Origin: an uncultured Rikenellaceae bacterium
GTDB lineage: Bacteria > Bacteroidota > Bacteroidia > Bacteroidales > Rikenellaceae
Direction of reading: 5' to 3'
Assembly: GCA_947074135.1 (NCBI GenBank)
Contig: CAMTOL010000127.1
Span: 1-6,807, forward strand
DNA: 6,807 nt
The notes beneath the pieces were generated by a model, which saw only the letters and a list, made by a program, of their open reading frames with translations, ran no database searches and was not told the DNA's origin. Shown here piece after piece: positions 6,790-6,807 of the stretch (the first letter of the stretch is position 1; each line of letters starts with the position of its first letter). The position numbers and the translations under genes are program-made.

Positions 6790-6807
6790 ATGAAAGAGTG
6801 TGGGAAA
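6790..6807 (+). CDS. Possible start of a downstream gene, cut by the window edge
   Basis: An ATG at 6790 opens a frame reading MKECGK to the window end. The preceding bases (AAAAAAAGTCAAA) are A-rich, like the leaders of other genes here, and no stop codon is met in the six visible codons. Six codons are too few to judge coding potential or function. It could equally be chance. Confidence 0.15.

Overview
The window looks like an ordinary chromosomal stretch from a member of the Bacteroidota, probably Bacteroidales. The evidence is moderate AT richness with A/T-rich leaders lacking clear Shine-Dalgarno sequences, a close match to the Bacteroides-type promoter (TTTG, 19 nt, TAnnTTTG) upstream of korA, a KorA with fused gamma and alpha domains paired with KorB, and a TGS/uridine-kinase fusion protein of a type common in that phylum. 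No mobile element, CRISPR array, tRNA or rRNA was seen.

Layout. The left edge (3-245) carries the 3' half of greA on the + strand, followed by a strong, probably bidirectional, intrinsic terminator (268-307). Two - strand genes follow, read right to left: a cardiolipin synthase (2046-3491) and, 30 nt downstream of it, a 556-residue nucleoside-kinase-like protein with an N-terminal TGS/ThrRS-like region (345-2015). They are probably co-transcribed and end at the shared terminator. A 253-nt AT-rich divergent intergenic region (3492-3744) holds the likely korA promoter. On the + strand korA (3745-5583) and korB (5675-6694) encode the two subunits of a 2-oxoacid (probably 2-oxoglutarate):ferredoxin oxidoreductase. 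The last 113 nt hold small hairpins and possibly the first codons of another gene.

How the genes work together. KorA and KorB form one enzyme that interconverts 2-oxoglutarate plus CoA with succinyl-CoA plus CO2 using ferredoxin. KorA supplies the gamma-like domain, the 2-oxoacid-binding domain and the CoA-side C-terminal domain. KorB supplies the thiamine diphosphate (TPP) site and a [4Fe-4S] cluster. The cls/kinase pair links membrane lipid synthesis with a putative nucleotide salvage enzyme, with no obvious pathway connection.

The least ordinary element is a cluster of TGATCA-containing repeats forming an imperfect long inverted repeat across the korA-korB junction. It overlaps the end of korA and stops just before the korB ATG. 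I found no convincing evidence of a new multi-gene system.
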